From NCBI GenBank assembly GCA_024401275.1, contig JAKSLJ010000014.1:1-64000 (forward strand): a stretch of 64,000 nucleotides of DNA. Reading direction: 5' to 3'. This stretch comes from Bacteroidaceae bacterium (GTDB taxonomy: Bacteria; Bacteroidota; Bacteroidia; Bacteroidales; Bacteroidaceae). The position numbers were made by a program, and so were the translations under genes. The notes under the pieces are model-generated. The model worked only from the letters and a program-made list of their open reading frames with translations, ran no database searches and was not told where the DNA came from. How positions within the stretch are numbered: the stretch's first letter is position 1; each line of letters opens with the position of its first letter. Of the stretch, positions 8,461 through 17,633 are shown piece after piece.

Positions 8461-11274
8461 TTATTTTGTAACGATTATTTCTTGTAATGTGACGCTTGGA
8501 TCAAGTAGATAGACGCGGACTTTCTTTGCTCCAGCCTTCACAGGAACGAAGCGGCGGGCATAGCCTCGCAGAACATTCCAACGCCATTCTGAAGTGTAGT
8601 CGCCTTCGTGGATAGAGAACACCTCTGGCTTCGCGCCGTCAACGCTTACGGCAAAACGAACGTAGCGACCTTCGTAGATGCGGAGTGTTGGCAGAGTGCG
8701 AATCTCAAGAAGATTGTCATCCGCAATTTCCGGCAAGGCGTATTCAAGCCATGGCGCGCTGTCGTTTGCTTCGAATGAAGGTGTCTGGAAAGGCTGTGCA
8801 GTAACACCATCGCTGTAGCCAAGCATTGGGATTACGGTAAGCTTTGCGCCTTCTACATCATGCTTGTTTGTGAAGTTCTTTGCCGCAATGCGATGAATGT
8901 AGCGCGATTCGTAGTTTTTTGGTTGGATGCCAGCGAAAAGAGCGCTTATCTGAGTGCCTAGAATAATCTCGCTAAGCTGGAGTTTGTTGGTGCCTTTAAC
9001 GACAGGAATCTCACCTACGCACGACCATATCGGACCGATTGTGTCAGTGTGCCAAACATTACCGTGAGGCAAAGCAGATGCGCGGAAAGACTTGCCGTTA
9101 ATGGTAACTGTGGCAAACTCATTGTTCTCAGGTTCAAAGTTATTGTTGTTTATGCGAGTGCGAGCCTTAACCCACAAAGGCATGTTGCCATCTTTCTCTG
9201 ATTCAAAAGTGAATTCCGTCTTGGGAGTCGGCACATTGTTGGCAGTCTCGTTGAGGATCCATTTCTCCGCAGGCATGGCATTTGCCTTCTCCAACAAAGC
9301 TTCGTCAGCCACCTGCATAACCGGTTTCTTTCCATCAAGATACCAGTTAGGGTGCCAGTTGAAGAAATTGTTCCACTTGCCTCCAAGAAGTCGCTCGTTG
9401 TAATACTTTGTCATCCCATCCACAACTGCCATGGAAGTTATTGCTGCGCCTGCCGTCTTAAGCGCTTCTTGATCACGCTTGCTTGCCTGAACCATACTTC
9501 TGCGTGACTGCAACACATAAAGGTTCATAGCCGTAGCACCTCCAATAGGATAGTAGAAAAGTTCGTGAAAAGCAGCTTTCTGCGACTCTGGTACTTCCTT
9601 TTCAAGTTGCAGCGTCTTAGCAAGGATTTCTTTCCATGCCTTCAGTCGCTCGTCAACTTCCTCGTCAGTATATTCAAGCCAACGAGTGTGGAATTCCTTG
9701 CCGTAAGCCATGAGACGGTAGTAGCGGTTTTGCACCTCAGCAAGTTGCTTGCACCAATCGTCAGAAACATCGTTTCCGAATGTCTTGCGAATCCAATATT
9801 CAGTGAAGCGATGAGCTTCGGTAGGCTTCCAACTATTAACATCCCACGCAAGTTCCATGGCAAGTGAAAGCTCTTTCTCAGCAGGCTTGATGTCGCCAAC
9901 ATTAAACACCCAGATATTGCGTGCGCCATATTCGTGAGACTTCGTAAGTTCTGCACTTATGAGTGCCGGTGAGAGTGGACTAAGCCAGAACCAGCTGTCA
10001 GGATCGCCGTGGTAAGAGAGGTGGTAGTAAATGCCAGCACCGCCCTTTCGTTTCATCTCCTGAGGGTTGCAGAGATTGCGCATGAAACCCTGCTTATCGT
10101 CCGACCACAGAAGCGTAACATCGTCTGGCACTTGAAGTCCGCCATGGTAAGCGTCAAGCACTTCCTCGTATGTACAAAGCACCTGTGGAATTTCCGTAAT
10201 GTCCTTGTCTATGTTTCGGGCAAGCATCTCACGCTGGTCGTTTATGGCACGCTGCATGATGGCGATGCGCTCCTCGTTAGTGCTTGCACCTTCCATCGGA
10301 TAATCGTGAATGCCACGAAGACCGATCGTGTAAGTGTTCTCGTACTTTCCGTTTGTCTTCACGCGCTCCTCCCAGTAGTTGAGCATTGTCTCGCGATTTG
10401 TGAGGTAGTTGAAGTCGCCGTAGATGCCAAGCTTCTTCCATTCGTCCTCATTGTTGCGAAGCATCTGCTCACAGTGTGAAGTGCCCATTACGATGGCGTA
10501 ATCATCTGCAAGTCGAGCATTCTCCGGGTCAGCATTGAACGCCTGAGTGCCAGGGTGCATGGCAGGCCAGAGGTAGTTGCCCTTCAAGCGAAGGAGGAGT
10601 TCAAAAACCTTTTGGTATGTCTTTGGACCGACAACGCCATGCTCCTTGTCGAAAGTCTCTTCAGCCCATCTTGCCCAACCTCCGAAACGCTCGTCATTGA
10701 TGAAGAAACCGCGGAACTTTACCGATGGTTCTCCCTGTACGAAGGTCTTAGCATCAAGCAGAATCTCATTCTTGTGCTGAGGAGCGACATCTGCCCAGAA
10801 ATACCAGGGCGACACACCAATCTTTTCGCAGAGGGAAGTCACACCAAAGGCTGTTCCGCGACGGTCACTACCGGCAATAACGAAAGCTCGCTTTATCTTT
10901 GGAGTCGGCTTTTCCAATGTCGTACAAACAAAAGATTCCCACTTGCCCTTGATGGCTGACACATCAATCTTTCCTTTTGCGACAAGCTCGTCTATTATTG
11001 CGCTCTTGCCCAAAGTTCCGACAAGAACTACGGCATCGCCACTGACTTTCTTCAAACTCTCTGTCTGCTTCACAACGACCTGTTTGCCTCCCACGCGCAT
11101 CACATCGTCAGCAAGCATCTGCGCTGTGATTATCGCAACTCGGTGGTCGTTGTCATCCACCCATATTGTTGCAGTCTTGCCATCAACTGATAACGGAAAT
11201 TGTTTCGCTGGCTGTGCCAATGCTATTGATGCTGTCAATAACATCAATAAGTTTACGAATAATCTTTTAATCAT
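8461..11274 (-). CDS. GH115 xylan alpha-1,2-glucuronidase
   Basis: A 937-residue exported enzyme with a signal peptide ending IALAQ at about residue 20. The sequence is typical of glycoside hydrolase family 115, including GFFINDERFGGWARWAEE, the KGNYLWPAMHPG stretch and SHCEQMLRN. GH115 enzymes remove (4-O-methyl-)glucuronic acid side chains from xylan, including from internal residues. The length fits the family with its extra C-terminal beta domain. It is monocistronic and divergent from the plug protein gene at 11497. With the GH43 and esterase at 33-36 kb it points to glucuronoarabinoxylan use; no SusC/SusD pair accompanies it. Confidence 0.92.
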   Translation of the reverse strand: MIKRLFVNLLMLLTASIALAQPAKQFPLSVDGKTATIWVDDNDHRVAIITAQMLADDVMRVGGKQVVVKQTESLKKVSGDAVVLVGTLGKSAIIDELVAKGKIDVSAIKGKWESFVCTTLEKPTPKIKRAFVIAGSDRRGTAFGVTSLCEKIGVSPWYFWADVAPQHKNEILLDAKTFVQGEPSVKFRGFFINDERFGGWARWAEETFDKEHGVVGPKTYQKVFELLLRLKGNYLWPAMHPGTQAFNADPENARLADDYAIVMGTSHCEQMLRNNEDEWKKLGIYGDFNYLTNRETMLNYWEERVKTNGKYENTYTIGLRGIHDYPMEGASTNEERIAIMQRAINDQREMLARNIDKDITEIPQVLCTYEEVLDAYHGGLQVPDDVTLLWSDDKQGFMRNLCNPQEMKRKGGAGIYYHLSYHGDPDSWFWLSPLSPALISAELTKSHEYGARNIWVFNVGDIKPAEKELSLAMELAWDVNSWKPTEAHRFTEYWIRKTFGNDVSDDWCKQLAEVQNRYYRLMAYGKEFHTRWLEYTDEEVDERLKAWKEILAKTLQLEKEVPESQKAAFHELFYYPIGGATAMNLYVLQSRRSMVQASKRDQEALKTAGAAITSMAVVDGMTKYYNERLLGGKWNNFFNWHPNWYLDGKKPVMQVADEALLEKANAMPAEKWILNETANNVPTPKTEFTFESEKDGNMPLWVKARTRINNNNFEPENNEFATVTINGKSFRASALPHGNVWHTDTIGPIWSCVGEIPVVKGTNKLQLSEIILGTQISALFAGIQPKNYESRYIHRIAAKNFTNKHDVEGAKLTVIPMLGYSDGVTAQPFQTPSFEANDSAPWLEYALPEIADDNLLEIRTLPTLRIYEGRYVRFAVSVDGAKPEVFSIHEGDYTSEWRWNVLRGYARRFVPVKAGAKKVRVYLLDPSVTLQEIIVTK

Positions 11275-11333
11275 TAATTAGTAGGTTAGTTAGAATAAAG
11301 CGTTTCAACTGACATTTATGTCATAATAATGTG

Positions 11334-11341
11334 CAAAAATA
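11334..11341 (-). promoter_or_regulatory. -7 element of the GH115 gene
   Basis: On the minus strand TATTTTTG matches TAnnTTTG, about 60 bp before the GH115 ATG. A -33 element is not clear. Confidence 0.4.
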
Positions 11342-11496
11342 CAACTTTTTTCGTTTTCCACGAAAAAAAATACAAAAAAGCATTATCCCCAAAATAATTG
11401 TTTGCCATTTATGATGAAAATATAATGCAACTATATACTAATGACCAGACTTTTGCGTTTTATAATAAAGAAAAAGACACCCCAAACTGTACGACC

Positions 11497-12180
11497 ATGA
11501 AGAAGCTACTTACCTTTATCTGTCTGCTAGCAACTGCCTTGATGTGCAATGCGCAAGAGAATGTTCCGTTCAATGGAATCGTGAAAGACATTTTAGGACG
11601 TCCGATGAAGAATGTCCGCATTTATGTGGACAATCCACACCTTTGCGCCATGAGCGACAAGCAAGGACGTTTCGGGCTTACCAATGTGAAGCCGGATGAC
11701 GTTCTGCACATCAAGGTAAAGAAGAGAGTGTATGAGGTTCCGGTAGAAGGAAAGAAAAGCCTCGTCATCATAATTGCTGACGAGGACAATATAAAGGAAG
11801 TTTCTGAAAGCCAAGAACTTGTAGATATTGGCTACGGTTTCGTAAAACGACGCGAGCACATTCTCCCGAGCAACACCATCTCCGGCGAAGAATTAGTCAG
11901 AACAGGCCAAAGCAATCTGCTGAATGCTCTGGCTGGTAAGGTTGCTGGACTGAACGTAAATCCGAACAATAGTCCGGGAGGCGAAGCTTCCGTAACCATG
12001 CGTGGTATCAGCAGCTTGAACCTCTCAAACACGCCGCTCTTCATTGTCGATGGTATGGAACAAAGTTCGCTATCGTACATCAGTCCATACGATGTTGACT
12101 ACGTGGAGATTATGAAAGACGCATCAATCTACGGTTCGCGCGGAGCCAACGGTGCTATCATCGTCCACACGAAAAGGTAA
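11497..12180 (+). CDS. Stand-alone carboxypeptidase-regulatory-like plus TonB plug protein
   Basis: The ATG at 11497 gives a 227-residue protein with a clean signal peptide (ends CNAQ); an upstream in-frame start would add 33 residues before it and is less likely. A CarboxypepD_reg-like beta domain (about 22-100) is followed by a SusC-type plug (about 115-227) with the family motifs TMRGISSLN, PLFIVDG and IYGSRGANGAI. The protein then stops, where a SusC receptor would continue into a 700-residue beta-barrel. It is either a truncated receptor or a genuine plug-only protein; the stop is clean and 4 bp from the convergent gene. No barrel remnant is visible downstream. Confidence 0.8.
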   Translation: MKKLLTFICLLATALMCNAQENVPFNGIVKDILGRPMKNVRIYVDNPHLCAMSDKQGRFGLTNVKPDDVLHIKVKKRVYEVPVEGKKSLVIIIADEDNIKEVSESQELVDIGYGFVKRREHILPSNTISGEELVRTGQSNLLNALAGKVAGLNVNPNNSPGGEASVTMRGISSLNLSNTPLFIVDGMEQSSLSYISPYDVDYVEIMKDASIYGSRGANGAIIVHTKR

Positions 12181-12184
12181 GTTT

Positions 12185-13354
12185 TTATTTCTTGTAAGTG
12201 CTGATGAGTTCGTGCTCACGCTCCGTGAAGTCGGATGTGCTTGTTGCCTTGTAAGATGGATCTGGCATGTACCACCAAAGGCTGTTGAAGTGCTTCTTAA
12301 GACCAGCATCCTTAAAGACGTAGCCGCGACTTGCGTAAGGGAGATTGCGGATAAGACGACGCTGCTGGGCGTTGTAGTTCTCCTGGTTCATCCAAAGCCA
12401 GTAGATGCCGCAAGAGCGGTCGTAATAGGATGTAGGAGAAGTGGCTTTTTCATCATAGAAGTTCGCATAGAAGCCGTCGGCAGAACGAATCTCGAGTTCT
12501 TTCTTAGGAGAGTAGTTTGTAAGGTGCCATTCGAGAGTTGCGTTGCGCATTGAAATCTCCTTGTAGAAGTGAGTTACTGGTGAGTCTTCATAATCGTACT
12601 TCTTGCTCTTGTCGCGGAATTTCGCTACGCCAGAGACAATCTTTGGATTCTGCTTCTGGACAAACTCTGTCTCAAGGAAGAAATGTTTTGCTGTGTTAGG
12701 AGCAGTAATGCGGAGAGTAAAGTCGCGGATAGAGCCGCCTGCCCAACGTGCCGCAGGAGAAAGCTTGTAGGTGAGGTAGTAGTTTTCCATCACGCCAGCA
12801 CCGTTCTGGTAGTTGTAAGTGTGGCGGATATGATTCTCACCTGGCTTAAAAGTTGCGTTGAAGGAATACACGAACGCATATCCCCAACTTTCTGCCTCGT
12901 AGTTCTCCTCATTGCCCTTCTTCACCAATCTGCGGAAGTCCTGATAAACATACTCTTTAACATTGATAGGCTTACGGTCAATGACATTCTCGTTCTCGTC
13001 AAGAAGTACCACAGAAGTTTTTGGAGTAATGCGAGAACCGTTCATCATGACTGTGAAGTCATAGATTTCAGGATGACCATTATCGGTTATATCCATAACA
13101 CCAGGATAGCCTGGGTCAGCCTCGAAGCCCATGAGGATGGTTTTCTCTTTGCTGCTGCGGTTGATAAAGGTGTAGTCAACATCAATATAAGTCTTGCCTT
13201 CGTCGGTAAGACGGATGGTAAGCACTTCCTTGTCAACAGCGATGTCTGTAGAAACGAAAGGAATAAGCATGTTGCCATAGGTAGCATAACCACTATCGTT
13301 TGCAGAGACTGTGGCTGCTACGAGTGCGAGGAGTGAAACAAAAAGCTTTTTCAT
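12185..13354 (-). CDS. Exported DUF4424-like protein with C-terminal YARHG domain
   Basis: A 389-residue protein with signal peptide (ends VSAN). The N-terminal 300 residues resemble DUF4424, beginning NDSGYATYGNMLIPF and continuing with alternating beta strands. The C-terminal 60 residues fit the YARHG domain: LPYASRGYVFKDAGLKKHF, then WWYMPDPSYK. YARHG is a small extracellular domain often paired with peptidases or other envelope modules; its role is unknown. It is the last gene of the minus-strand exported-protein series, 6 bp after the preceding lipoprotein gene. Confidence 0.75.
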   Translation of the reverse strand: MKKLFVSLLALVAATVSANDSGYATYGNMLIPFVSTDIAVDKEVLTIRLTDEGKTYIDVDYTFINRSSKEKTILMGFEADPGYPGVMDITDNGHPEIYDFTVMMNGSRITPKTSVVLLDENENVIDRKPINVKEYVYQDFRRLVKKGNEENYEAESWGYAFVYSFNATFKPGENHIRHTYNYQNGAGVMENYYLTYKLSPAARWAGGSIRDFTLRITAPNTAKHFFLETEFVQKQNPKIVSGVAKFRDKSKKYDYEDSPVTHFYKEISMRNATLEWHLTNYSPKKELEIRSADGFYANFYDEKATSPTSYYDRSCGIYWLWMNQENYNAQQRRLIRNLPYASRGYVFKDAGLKKHFNSLWWYMPDPSYKATSTSDFTEREHELISTYKK

Positions 13355-13360
13355 ATTATT

Positions 13361-14176
13361 CTACTGATTTATTTTTTTCATTGGTATATAACTGTGATCT
13401 TCCCATGTAGCACCTTCGATGTTGTCTTGGATTAGTGGCGTCATGTCATTGCCGGAGAGACTGATAGAGATTTCTTCAGCCTCAGGCTTTACATAGACAT
13501 CAACACAAGTAACCACTGGCTTTGGAGTGTCAACAAGTTGATTCTTCAGTTGACCGTGGAAAGATGCCAAGGCGTCGTTATAAGCTTCCAGGTCGCCTGC
13601 AACAGAAAGCCAAGTACCTTCACCATTGCTGAGTTGGATGCTGACGCTGACAACAGAATCTTTCTCTGTGAACATGACATTGAGGTCGTTGTCCTTAATC
13701 TTGCCTTGCCAAGTACTGCCGCAATATTGCTTTGAGTAGTTCTTGCGCAGAAGATTAATGATGACATTGTTAATCTCACTTAAACCTCTGTCGGAAGGAC
13801 CAGCATTACTGCCGCTTGAAGAGAAAGATTCCTTTCCAAAGTATGCGCTATAGTACCAACTGTCACCGTCGAGGACTTCAAATGCCGGAGTGTATTTATT
13901 CTTGTAATTGTAGATCTTATGCTTGCGATAAATAGCTTCAATCTGCTTCATCACATCCCCACCAACGATAATGGTGTCACCTTGCTCGTTATGGGCAAAA
14001 CCTATCTGACAACTACCGTCCTCAAGGAGCTTCGCAGAATACTCATTATGATTGTATGCAGGGCTGGAACTATAGCTGTACGAATAACTCGTCATGCTAT
14101 TGACAGGTGCCTTCTTGGCAGTTGCACAAGAGAACAGGGAGAGAAGCGTAAAAATCATTAAGATGAAATGTTTCAT
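13361..14176 (-). CDS. Putative lipoprotein, unknown family
   Basis: A 271-residue protein with a signal peptide and lipobox (LFSC, Cys at about residue 17), then a Ser/Tyr-rich linker. The rest is mixed alpha/beta with no known motif; the C-terminal part has a TonB-energy-transducer-like flavour only in being beta-rich. It is 6 bp upstream of the DUF4424/YARHG gene, so the two are probably one translational unit. Confidence 0.75.
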   Translation of the reverse strand: MKHFILMIFTLLSLFSCATAKKAPVNSMTSYSYSYSSSPAYNHNEYSAKLLEDGSCQIGFAHNEQGDTIIVGGDVMKQIEAIYRKHKIYNYKNKYTPAFEVLDGDSWYYSAYFGKESFSSSGSNAGPSDRGLSEINNVIINLLRKNYSKQYCGSTWQGKIKDNDLNVMFTEKDSVVSVSIQLSNGEGTWLSVAGDLEAYNDALASFHGQLKNQLVDTPKPVVTCVDVYVKPEAEEISISLSGNDMTPLIQDNIEGATWEDHSYIPMKKINQ

Positions 14177-14237
14177 TGGGATTTACCGATTTACGAATTA
14201 ACAACTTATCATGATCATTGTTTCATTCTTGCTTTTG

Positions 14238-14348
14238 CTACAGCCTACGGGTATGAATGCCGTCTTTTTCTATGCTGTAGTTGTTTGGCCTTTCCTGAAA
14301 TTCCTTTTTCTTTTGGGCCAATTTCTTTTTGAATTCTTCAAGTGTCAT
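14238..14348 (-). CDS. Candidate 36-residue small protein
   Basis: A short ORF begins 12 nt after the stop codon of the gene at 14361-15497, on the same strand, and reads MTLEEFKKKLAQKKK... to a TAG at 14238. The composition (amphipathic Lys/Glu helix, then RPNNYSIEKDGIHTRRL) looks protein-like rather than random, and it fills a gap that is otherwise empty within an operon-like series. There is no clear Shine-Dalgarno, which is normal in Bacteroidetes. It could also be the 3' remnant of a longer gene. Confidence 0.4.
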   Translation of the reverse strand: MTLEEFKKKLAQKKKEFQERPNNYSIEKDGIHTRRL

Positions 14349-14360
14349 AATAAGGGGGCT

Positions 14361-15497
14361 TTACATCATCTCGATGCCGAGAGTGAGCATTTCAACTTTT
14401 TTACCCGCCTTTGTCTTGTGTGGCACTGTCATTGATCCCACAGAAGTAACCTTACCTTTGGCGAGACGAGGAAATACAACCTCCGATTCCGCGAGGTGGC
14501 AACTTACATACATGGAAGTTTCTGCTGGCACTTTCACATACATCATTACCTGACGGTCTGGGTAACCGATGAAGTAGTTGTTGAGAGCGTCGGTTGACAT
14601 TGAGAGATATGACTGGGTCTTGCATACAACAGGACCTGACTTCATTTCCTTTTCAACAGCAGCCTTAAGTTCTTTGACATCATTGCCTTGAAGTCCAAGG
14701 TAAGGACAAGCACCACCGAGGCCTACAATGCGAACGAGGTTTATAGGAATAGGAAGTGATGAGTTGTTGCATGCAGCATCCATGATAAGGATAGTGGCGA
14801 AAGACGCAGGGGTCATTGAGAGAGGCTCGTTGCCTACAGGCTTGCCGTCAACCATGCGATCGACATTGCCGTAGTTTGTGCCCTTGATATCCTTGATGGA
14901 AGTGATGACCTTCTTGTTGCACGCATTCTTTCCTCCGCCGGAATAGTCGCCGAGACAACCGTTTATTCGCTTATAGTTACGCGCAGCGATATAGCCGTGA
15001 TCAACGCTATACATCTCAATTTCATTCAGACACTGCTCGTAAGCATCATCGCCAGGGAGTTCCATGAAATGATTGCAGAACGCCTGCTGTATGATGTTGA
15101 GGTTGACAGCCTGATTTGTTACGCTGACATTCTTTAGCATACGTCGCACAACAGCCTCCCACTCTGCCTTTGCATTGGCATCAGCTTTTGTATGGTCGGC
15201 AAAGGTGTTGATGAGGTTCTTGTATTCTGGGAAATTCTCTTCAAACTCCTTCTCAGGATGTTCCTTTGAGAAGAAGCAATAACAGCGATAGAAATAGAAG
15301 TCGTAGAGTGGGTTGCCGAGGTCAGTCATGCAGCCAATGATGCTGTCGTTGTCAAAGAACAATTCTGCGGCAGCCTTAATGGACTGGTCTGTATTCTCTC
15401 GTACAAGTCGCTTTATTTCTGCGTCTTTATTCTGGGCAAAGCCAGAGAGGCAGAGAACAACGAGAGATAGAAGTAAAAGGGAGAAACGCTTTTTCAT
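14361..15497 (-). CDS. Exported protein of unknown function
   Basis: A 378-residue protein with a signal peptide ending SGFAQ. The mature protein has an alpha-helical first half with several cysteines (for example GCMTDLGNP, QQAFCNHFM, YEQCLNEIEM) and a mixed second half containing DYSGGGKNAC. No enzyme motif was recognised. It is one of a run of minus-strand exported proteins (19687 to 12185) that share near-identical signal peptides but not mature sequences. Confidence 0.75.
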   Translation of the reverse strand: MKKRFSLLLLSLVVLCLSGFAQNKDAEIKRLVRENTDQSIKAAAELFFDNDSIIGCMTDLGNPLYDFYFYRCYCFFSKEHPEKEFEENFPEYKNLINTFADHTKADANAKAEWEAVVRRMLKNVSVTNQAVNLNIIQQAFCNHFMELPGDDAYEQCLNEIEMYSVDHGYIAARNYKRINGCLGDYSGGGKNACNKKVITSIKDIKGTNYGNVDRMVDGKPVGNEPLSMTPASFATILIMDAACNNSSLPIPINLVRIVGLGGACPYLGLQGNDVKELKAAVEKEMKSGPVVCKTQSYLSMSTDALNNYFIGYPDRQVMMYVKVPAETSMYVSCHLAESEVVFPRLAKGKVTSVGSMTVPHKTKAGKKVEMLTLGIEMM

Positions 15498-15588
15498 TTT
15501 ATGATTTTTGATTTATGATGTATGATTTAGGTTTTTTCGAATTATTGATGTTCCGATGTTTCTATTATTCGATATCTCGGTGTTTCGA

Positions 15589-16125
15589 CTAGCAACAATT
15601 AGTGAGAGGGTTTGAGCAGAGCCATTCAGACTGGATCCAACCTTCATGCTTTCCATCGGCAGTCTTGACCTTTACCCATGTACCGCCAGAAGCAACGCCA
15701 ACAGGGCGAACGATGGTTTCTTCCTTTATGGTATAGACTACCTTGCTCTTGTGGTTTGCAGTTGCATAGAGATGTACATGCTGTCCGCCATAGTTGCGTG
15801 TGCCAATGCCTACGCAAGAGTAGTGGATATAGCCGCCTATTGCCTTTTTACAAAGTTTCTCACCTTCAGGTGATTCGGTAGCGTCACCGCAATACTTTAT
15901 CTTCCACCAACCGTTCTTGTAATCTACAAGACTGAAACATGGCTCATATTCGCCCTTGTTGTTAAGCTTGACTTTAACAGCACCTTTCGGAGCAACACGA
16001 ATATTTGTAAAGTTTCCTACTGGATCAAATAAGTAGGCTTCCACTACATCTCCATCGTTCGCTGCGCTTGCCTTTACTACTGGAAGAAGTGTGAGGATGA
16101 GGAGAGAGAATAAGATCTTTTTCAT
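15589..16125 (-). CDS. Exported protein with two bacterial SH3-like domains
   Basis: A 178-residue protein with a signal peptide. The mature part holds two SH3_3-like repeats. The first has FTNIRVAPKGAVKV...GWWKIKY; the second has HVHLYATANHKSKVVYTI...GTWVKVKTADGKHEGWIQSEWL. Bacterial SH3 domains typically bind peptidoglycan or protein partners. Cysteines, including a C-terminal Cys pair, suggest disulphides. It lies 14 bp before the start region of the neighbour at 16140 and belongs to the same series. Confidence 0.78.
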   Translation of the reverse strand: MKKILFSLLILTLLPVVKASAANDGDVVEAYLFDPVGNFTNIRVAPKGAVKVKLNNKGEYEPCFSLVDYKNGWWKIKYCGDATESPEGEKLCKKAIGGYIHYSCVGIGTRNYGGQHVHLYATANHKSKVVYTIKEETIVRPVGVASGGTWVKVKTADGKHEGWIQSEWLCSNPLTNCC

Positions 16126-16139
16126 AGTGTGAGGATGTT

Positions 16140-16712
16140 TTAATGTTCAAAATAAGGTGGTAGATTGTTGAATACTTCCCTGTAGCCCATCAGGAAACGC
16201 TTAATGAACATCCATTGGTCGTCCACTGACGTCTTGTAGTTCTTTCCGTCAATGATTTCAAGGAAAGGTTCTGCCTTAATGCCATTGTAATAGTCACGAC
16301 GCTCATGGTTTTTGCCAGTCTCAGGATCGATAGTCTTTGCGAAATAGAACATCAAATCTCCGTTCTCTGTATTAAAGAGATACTCGTAAACACTTGGCGT
16401 TTCAGCCCAACGTTCTTTCACTCGCATGAAGTAAAGCTGGCGTTCCTGTTCGCCTTCAAACTGCTCACTGTCCTTTGTGTCGAAGAAATACTCGACTGTG
16501 AACTCACTTGGTCCACTGCCAGGGAAATTCTGGTTAATGACGATGACCGCCTTGTTGTTCAAGTTAGCATCTTGCTGACCAGTCTCGATTTTCTTCAATG
16601 CCTCGGCGTAAGACTTGCGGATTTGCTTCACCCACGCGTCATTACTCTTCTGCGCCATGGCTGAAGAAGAGAAGGCAAGGGAAAGGAAGAGAGAAAAGAG
16701 AATCTTTTTCAT
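16140..16712 (-). CDS. Exported protein of unknown function
   Basis: A 190-residue protein with a signal peptide ending SSAMAQ. The mature part starts with a helical segment and continues with beta strands (FTVEYFF..., ERQLYFMRVKERW, YEYLFNTENGDLMFYFAK). No known family recognised. Codon use and signal peptide (MKKILFSLFLS) match its neighbours, with which it is probably co-transcribed. Confidence 0.75.
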   Translation of the reverse strand: MKKILFSLFLSLAFSSSAMAQKSNDAWVKQIRKSYAEALKKIETGQQDANLNNKAVIVINQNFPGSGPSEFTVEYFFDTKDSEQFEGEQERQLYFMRVKERWAETPSVYEYLFNTENGDLMFYFAKTIDPETGKNHERRDYYNGIKAEPFLEIIDGKNYKTSVDDQWMFIKRFLMGYREVFNNLPPYFEH

Positions 16713-16817
16713 AACACAGATTATTTATTTGTACACATGAAAAGTGCAATAATTATCAAAGGAAGTTTTTATAATATTATTGTCATTTATTCCATAAACT
16801 AACCAAAGTAGTATACT

Positions 16818-17621
16818 TTATCGAAGACTCATCTCAAAAACGCGCTTGCCATCATCGCCGTCAAATGCAAAGTTCTTGTCTAAGTTGAAGTAATAGCGAC
16901 GACTGTAAGGCTTCTTGCTGATAGACTTGAAGATTTGCTCACGCACCTGTGGAGTACACTTAGTGACATTAACAGAATAATCGTCAATAGCAACATCATT
17001 GCCATAGCGGAGTTTTTTGTAGATTCCTTCTTTCAGTATCTTTGCTCCTTTGATATCTGGATCGAAAACGACTTCAAGGTCATCAGCATCTCCGAAAATA
17101 TTCATGTGGTCATTATCAATCTTGCCGTAGAGCATCCATGTAACTCCATCGTTACCGTCCTGAACGAGCACTGTCTGAGGTACGTTCTTGTCGTTTACAA
17201 AATGTTCATAATTCTTCAAGACCGTGTTTACATTTTTCGTATTGAGCTTGATAGGCTTTACCAAATTGAGAAACTTACTGCTCATCCATCCTTCTATATA
17301 GCACACATTTTGTGGAGAAACGAGGTGGGTTGAGCCGTAGTCAGGATAGAAACGCACCTTGTACCAGTCGGTTTGCTTTGCCATGACTTGCAAAACGTAA
17401 CCTTTAGGCAAGTATAGCGGTATGTACTCGCCACTAGCCTTTGCCGCCCAACGATAGAAGGTTTCTATGCCTCTGTCATTGTGCATGAGTATCTGGGCAG
17501 ACTTAGATGCGCCTTTTCGGAAATTCACCTTCTCGTCAGTGATGACAGCGAACTCAGGTGTCTGTGCACTTGCAAAAATGCTGCAGAGCATCATGAGTGA
17601 AAGAAACAGAATCTTTTTCAT
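16818..17621 (-). CDS. Exported SH3-like protein
   Basis: A 267-residue protein with signal peptide. The first half has an SH3_3-like pattern: VNFRKGASKSAQILMHN, then TDWYKVRFYPDYG and a final EGWMSSKFL, the usual strand-ending signature. The second half is unrelated and unrecognised. It follows 12 bp after the gene at 17634 and fits the envelope-protein series; its domain pattern is close to the protein at 15589. Confidence 0.75.
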   Translation of the reverse strand: MKKILFLSLMMLCSIFASAQTPEFAVITDEKVNFRKGASKSAQILMHNDRGIETFYRWAAKASGEYIPLYLPKGYVLQVMAKQTDWYKVRFYPDYGSTHLVSPQNVCYIEGWMSSKFLNLVKPIKLNTKNVNTVLKNYEHFVNDKNVPQTVLVQDGNDGVTWMLYGKIDNDHMNIFGDADDLEVVFDPDIKGAKILKEGIYKKLRYGNDVAIDDYSVNVTKCTPQVREQIFKSISKKPYSRRYYFNLDKNFAFDGDDGKRVFEMSLR

Positions 17622-17633
17622 AATTGGGTTATT

